Shown here one piece after another: positions 7,354-10,033 of a DNA stretch of 10,033 nucleotides (positions are counted from its first letter, which is position 1; each line of letters starts with the position of its first letter). The stretch comes from Pararhizobium_B sp051960215 (lineage in GTDB: Bacteria; Pseudomonadota; Alphaproteobacteria; Rhizobiales; Rhizobiaceae): NCBI GenBank assembly GCA_051960215.1, contig JBQCEN010000084.1, forward strand, positions 1 through 10,033. Direction: 5' to 3'. Both the position numbers and the translations under genes were made by a program. The notes under the pieces are model-generated. The model made no database searches. It was given only the letters and a program-made list of their open reading frames with translations, and had not been told where the DNA came from.

Positions 7354-7382
7354 CTTGTCTTGTCGGCTCCGACTGCCTATAG
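7354..7382 (+). promoter_or_regulatory. Sigma70-type promoter for gst-queG
   Basis: CTTGTC (7354-7359) and CTATAG (7377-7382) are 17 bases apart. This matches the rhizobial housekeeping form CTTGAC-N17-CTATAT at five of six bases in each box, and is the best promoter in the window. Transcription would start near 7389, leaving a leader of about 60 bases that contains GCGGG (7385-7389) and CCCGC (7399-7403) as a possible small hairpin. Confidence 0.6.
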
Positions 7383-7451
7383 CTGCGGGTGTGGTTCGCC
7401 CGCCTGCGGCCGCGCGCTCTCGAACACATCGTGGGATCCCGAGCCTCGCCC

Positions 7452-8144
7452 ATGCCTGCCCTGCACCATCATCCGATGTCGTCCGCCTCGCGTTTCATCC
7501 GCCTGGTGCTCGATGAATACGGATTCGAGGCGGAGCTGGTCGAGATCGAGCCGTGGAACCGGTCGCGGGACTTCCTGACGATCAATCCGGCGGGAACCCT
7601 TCCCGTCTATATCGACAACTCGATGCGGGCGCTCTGCGGCGCGACGGTGATCTCGGAATATGTCGACGAGACCCACGGCGTCCTGAAGCGCGACCGGCGG
7701 CTTCTCGCCGAAGACCCGTTCCAGCGGGCCGAAATCCGGCGGCTGATCGAATGGTTCCTGACAAAGCTCGAGCAGGACGTGACGCGGCCGCTGGTGCGCG
7801 AGCGGGTCTACAAGCTTTCGATGCCGCCGAGCCGCGGCGGCGGCGCCCCTGACTCGAAGGCGCTGAGGACCGCGCGCACGAACATCAAGCAGCACATGAA
7901 ATACGTCGCCTGGCTCGCCGCGACGCGGAGCTGGCTTGCCGGCGACCGCCTGAGCTATGCCGACCTTGCCGCCGCCGGGGCGCTTTCGGTCCTCGACTAT
8001 CTCGGCGAGATCGACTGGAGCGACGTGCCGCAGGCCAAGGACTGGTACCAGCGGATGAAGTCGCGCCCCTCCTTCCGGCCGCTGCTTGCCGACCGCGTGC
8101 GCTCGCTGGCGCCGGTTTCCCACTATGCGGACCTCGACTTCTAG
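7452..8144 (+). CDS. Glutathione S-transferase family protein
   Basis: The 230-residue product is a cytosolic-type GST. The thioredoxin-like N-terminal domain opens with ALHHHPMSSASR, where Ser10 or Ser11 is the likely glutathione-activating residue. Its cis-proline is Pro51 in NPAGTLPVYID, and the gamma-glutamyl binding segment is ATVISEYVDE (64-73, Ser68). The helical C-terminal domain contains the family's folding motif LSYADLAAA. Most GSTs conjugate glutathione to electrophiles or reduce peroxides; the substrate here is unknown. I chose the ATG at 7452 because homology begins there; an in-frame GTG at 7389 would overlap the predicted transcription start. No good ribosome binding site precedes 7452. 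The 3' end overlaps queG by 20 bases. Confidence 0.88.
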   Translation: MPALHHHPMSSASRFIRLVLDEYGFEAELVEIEPWNRSRDFLTINPAGTLPVYIDNSMRALCGATVISEYVDETHGVLKRDRRLLAEDPFQRAEIRRLIEWFLTKLEQDVTRPLVRERVYKLSMPPSRGGGAPDSKALRTARTNIKQHMKYVAWLAATRSWLAGDRLSYADLAAAGALSVLDYLGEIDWSDVPQAKDWYQRMKSRPSFRPLLADRVRSLAPVSHYADLDF

Positions 8145-9297
8145 AAACCTGGTGCCCCCCGAGGCGCGGCGGGCGCCCCGCGACAACGCCAAGCTGCGGG
8201 CTTTCCTCCGGGCCGACGCGCTGCGGCTCGGCTTCGACGACCTCAGGATCACGACGCCCGGCGCCATCGCAGAGGCGGCGCCGCGCCTGAGAGCCTTCGT
8301 CGCGGCGGGCCGGCATGGGACGATGGCCTGGATGGCCGAGACGCTGGAGCGGCGGAGCGACCCCTGCCGGCTTTGGCCCGAGGCGCGTTCCGTCATTATG
8401 CTCGCCATGAACTACGGACCGGAAGGCGACCCGCTCGAGACGCTCGAGCGCGCCGACCGCGCCTCGCTCTCCGTCTATGCCCGCAACCGCGACTATCACG
8501 ACCTCATCAAGGGCCGGCTGAAGGAGCTTGCCGGCCGCTTCGCGGTGCGCGCCGGCGCCGACGTCAAGGTCTTCGTCGATACCGCCCCCGTCATGGAGAA
8601 GCCGCTGGCGGAGAAGGCCGGCCTCGGCTGGCAGGGCAAGCACACCAATCTCGTCAGCCGGCACCACGGCTCGTGGCTCTTCCTCGGCTCGATCTTCACC
8701 GACGCCGCGCTCGAGCCCGACCCGCCGGAAGCCGACCATTGCGGCTCGTGCCGCGCCTGCCTCGACGCCTGCCCGACGGATGCCTTCCCGGCGCCCTACC
8801 AGCTCGATGCGCGGCGCTGCATCTCGTATCTGACGATCGAGCATGCCGGACCGATCCCGCGAGAGTTCCGCTCCGCGATCGGCAACCGCGTCTATGGCTG
8901 CGACGACTGCCTCGCCGCCTGCCCCTGGAACAAGTTCGCCGCCGCGGCGCGCGAGCAGAAGCTGAAGGCGCGCCCCGACCTCGATGCGCCGGCGCTCGGC
9001 GACCTGCTCATGCTCGACGACGCCGGCTTCCGCACGCTCTTCTCCGGCTCGCCGGTCAAGCGGATCGGCCGCGACCGCTTCATCCGCAACGTGCTGATCG
9101 CGGCCGGCAACTCCGGCGATCCGGCGCTCGCCACGGCTTGCCGCCGGCTTGCGGCGGACCCCGCGCCGCTGGTCCGCGGAGCGGCGGCCTGGGCGCTTTC
9201 GCAGCTGCTGTCGCGCGACGCACTCGCCGCGATCCGTGACGCCATTGCCGAGGAGGATCAGGACGTGCGAACGGAGTGGGACGCGGCGCTCGCCTGA
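8125..9297 (+). CDS. queG: Epoxyqueuosine reductase QueG
   Basis: QueG carries out the last step of queuosine synthesis, reducing epoxyqueuosine to queuosine at wobble position 34 of the Tyr, His, Asp and Asn tRNAs, using cobalamin and two 4Fe-4S clusters. The 390-residue product has the conserved VFVDTAPVMEKPLAEKAGLGWQGKH region with the probable catalytic Asp152, then GSWLFLG. Eight cluster cysteines are present: Cys206, 209, 212 and 216 in CxxCxxCxxxCP, Cys232, and Cys259, 262 and 266 in CDDCLAACPWN. A C-terminal part after about residue 310 resembles a HEAT-like repeat, which in this family binds the tRNA. The ATG at 8125 overlaps the GST gene by 20 bases; an in-frame GTG at 8152 is an alternative, and neither has a clear binding site. 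The product is cytoplasmic and looks intact. Confidence 0.95.
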   Translation: MRTSTSRNLVPPEARRAPRDNAKLRAFLRADALRLGFDDLRITTPGAIAEAAPRLRAFVAAGRHGTMAWMAETLERRSDPCRLWPEARSVIMLAMNYGPEGDPLETLERADRASLSVYARNRDYHDLIKGRLKELAGRFAVRAGADVKVFVDTAPVMEKPLAEKAGLGWQGKHTNLVSRHHGSWLFLGSIFTDAALEPDPPEADHCGSCRACLDACPTDAFPAPYQLDARRCISYLTIEHAGPIPREFRSAIGNRVYGCDDCLAACPWNKFAAAAREQKLKARPDLDAPALGDLLMLDDAGFRTLFSGSPVKRIGRDRFIRNVLIAAGNSGDPALATACRRLAADPAPLVRGAAAWALSQLLSRDALAAIRDAIAEEDQDVRTEWDAALA

Positions 9298-9351
9298 CGA
9301 CCGGCTGCCGGCCGCGTTGGCGCTCGCATTCCGGTCCCGCGGAGGACAGTC

Positions 9352-10033
9352 ATGCATATCTTCATCTTCGGCGCCGGCTATTCCGGCCAGGCGATCGCCC
9401 GCCGCTTGCGGGGCGACGCCGTCCGGATTGCCGGAACGACGCGGACGGCGGACAAGACCGGCGATCTTGCGGCCGCCGGCATCGCGCCGCATGTCTTCGC
9501 CGGCGCGCTTTCTCCGGCGATCGTTGCCGCGCTTTCGCAGACGACGCATCTCCTGCTGTCAATCTCGCCGGACGGGGGCGGCGATCCCGTCCTGCCGCTG
9601 CTGCGCTCCGATCTCCGCCGCCTGATGCCGGCGCTCCGTTGGATCGGCTACCTCTCCACCGTCGGCGTCTATGGCGACCATGGCGGCGGCTGGGTCGACG
9701 AGGAGACGCCGTGCCGTCCGGTCTCGAGGCGTTCCGTTGCCCGGTTGCAGGCGGAGACGGCGTGGCGGGAGGTCGGCGCTTCGGCGGGGATTCCGACGGC
9801 GATCATCCGACTCTCCGGCATCTACGGCCCCGGCCGCAATGCCTTCGTCAATCTCGGGAGCGGGACGGCGAAGCGGCTGATCAAGCCCGGCCAGGTCTTC
9901 AATCGCATCCACGTCGCCGACATCGCAGGGGCGACGGCTTTGCTGGCGCCGGCCGGCCGGGACGGGATCTGGAACGTGACGGACGACGAGCCGGCGCCGC
10001 CGCAGGACGTCGTCACCTACGCCGCGAGGCTCA
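9352..10033 (+). CDS. YeeZ-like NAD(P)-binding SDR protein, 3' end outside the window
   Basis: The frame is open from the ATG at 9352 to the window edge (227 complete codons), so the gene is cut by the window and not truncated. GGAGGA at 9341-9346 is a good ribosome binding site. The N-terminal dinucleotide-binding motif GAGYSGQAIARRL starts at residue 7, WIGYLSTVGVYGDHGG at 97-112, and RLSGIYGPGRNAF at 153-165. FNRIHVADIAGA follows at 183-194. These features fit extended/atypical SDR proteins like E. coli YeeZ. The YxxxK catalytic pair is missing: the expected region reads VSRRSVARLQAE (124-135). Such proteins may bind NAD(P) without classic dehydrogenase chemistry; the role is unknown. It follows queG by 54 bases and is probably co-transcribed. 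Confidence 0.82.
   Translation, partial: MHIFIFGAGYSGQAIARRLRGDAVRIAGTTRTADKTGDLAAAGIAPHVFAGALSPAIVAALSQTTHLLLSISPDGGGDPVLPLLRSDLRRLMPALRWIGYLSTVGVYGDHGGGWVDEETPCRPVSRRSVARLQAETAWREVGASAGIPTAIIRLSGIYGPGRNAFVNLGSGTAKRLIKPGQVFNRIHVADIAGATALLAPAGRDGIWNVTDDEPAPPQDVVTYAARL

Noticed and set aside
7389..7451. In-frame GTG at 7389 as the start of the GST.
   Set aside because: It coincides with the predicted transcription start, and the extra residues precede the normal GST N-terminus.
7885..9549. A 554-codon minus-strand open frame opposite gst and queG.
   Set aside because: Same reasons: it is antisense to queG, which has all eight cluster cysteines, and has no recognisable motif of its own.

Overview
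This window looks like chromosomal DNA of a GC-rich alphaproteobacterium, most likely of the order Rhizobiales (Hyphomicrobiales). Four things point there: the rhizobial form of DnaK and DnaJ; a PmtA-type phospholipid N-methyltransferase; a -35/-10 pair close to the rhizobial CTTGAC-N17-CTATAT form; and an intergenic palindromic element (7169-7270) of a type I recognise from many Rhizobiales genomes. Assignment to genus is not possible from the sequence alone. All supported genes lie on the plus strand. I see no tRNA, rRNA, CRISPR array, transposase or phage gene.

Layout. (1) 1-3250: a leader with small hairpins, then dnaK and dnaJ, separated by a gap of 65 bases holding a perfect 11-bp GC stem-loop. 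(2) 3251-6798: a gap of 150 bases with GC palindromes, then a same-direction cluster of pmtA, an NADPH-dependent FMN reductase, pyrF, a DUF1330 gene and an NDUFA9-like atypical SDR protein. Spacing is tight from pmtA to the DUF1330 gene. A 117-base gap before the SDR gene may hold a weak extra promoter. (3) 6799-7451: a long, mostly non-coding stretch. It holds a hairpin after the NDUFA9-like gene, a possible 54-residue secreted peptide with a duplicated APAYGL motif, the Rhizobiales palindromic repeat, two GC hairpins and a good sigma70-type promoter. (4) 7452-10033: a glutathione S-transferase and queG overlapping by 20 bases, followed by a YeeZ-like NAD-binding protein that runs off the window.

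How the genes work together. DnaK and DnaJ form the Hsp70 folding machine; grpE is not in the window. PmtA makes phosphatidylcholine by methylating phosphatidylethanolamine. PyrF completes UMP synthesis. QueG completes queuosine in tRNA. The FMN reductase, GST, DUF1330 and SDR proteins are redox or housekeeping accessories whose substrates cannot be read from sequence. Most of the window is ordinary core genome. The least explained parts are the small secreted peptide gene and the repeat touching its stop codon, the switch-like hairpin pair after 6798, and a six-codon frame bridging pmtA and the FMN reductase through two ATGA overlaps. I did not find a convincing new multi-gene system.
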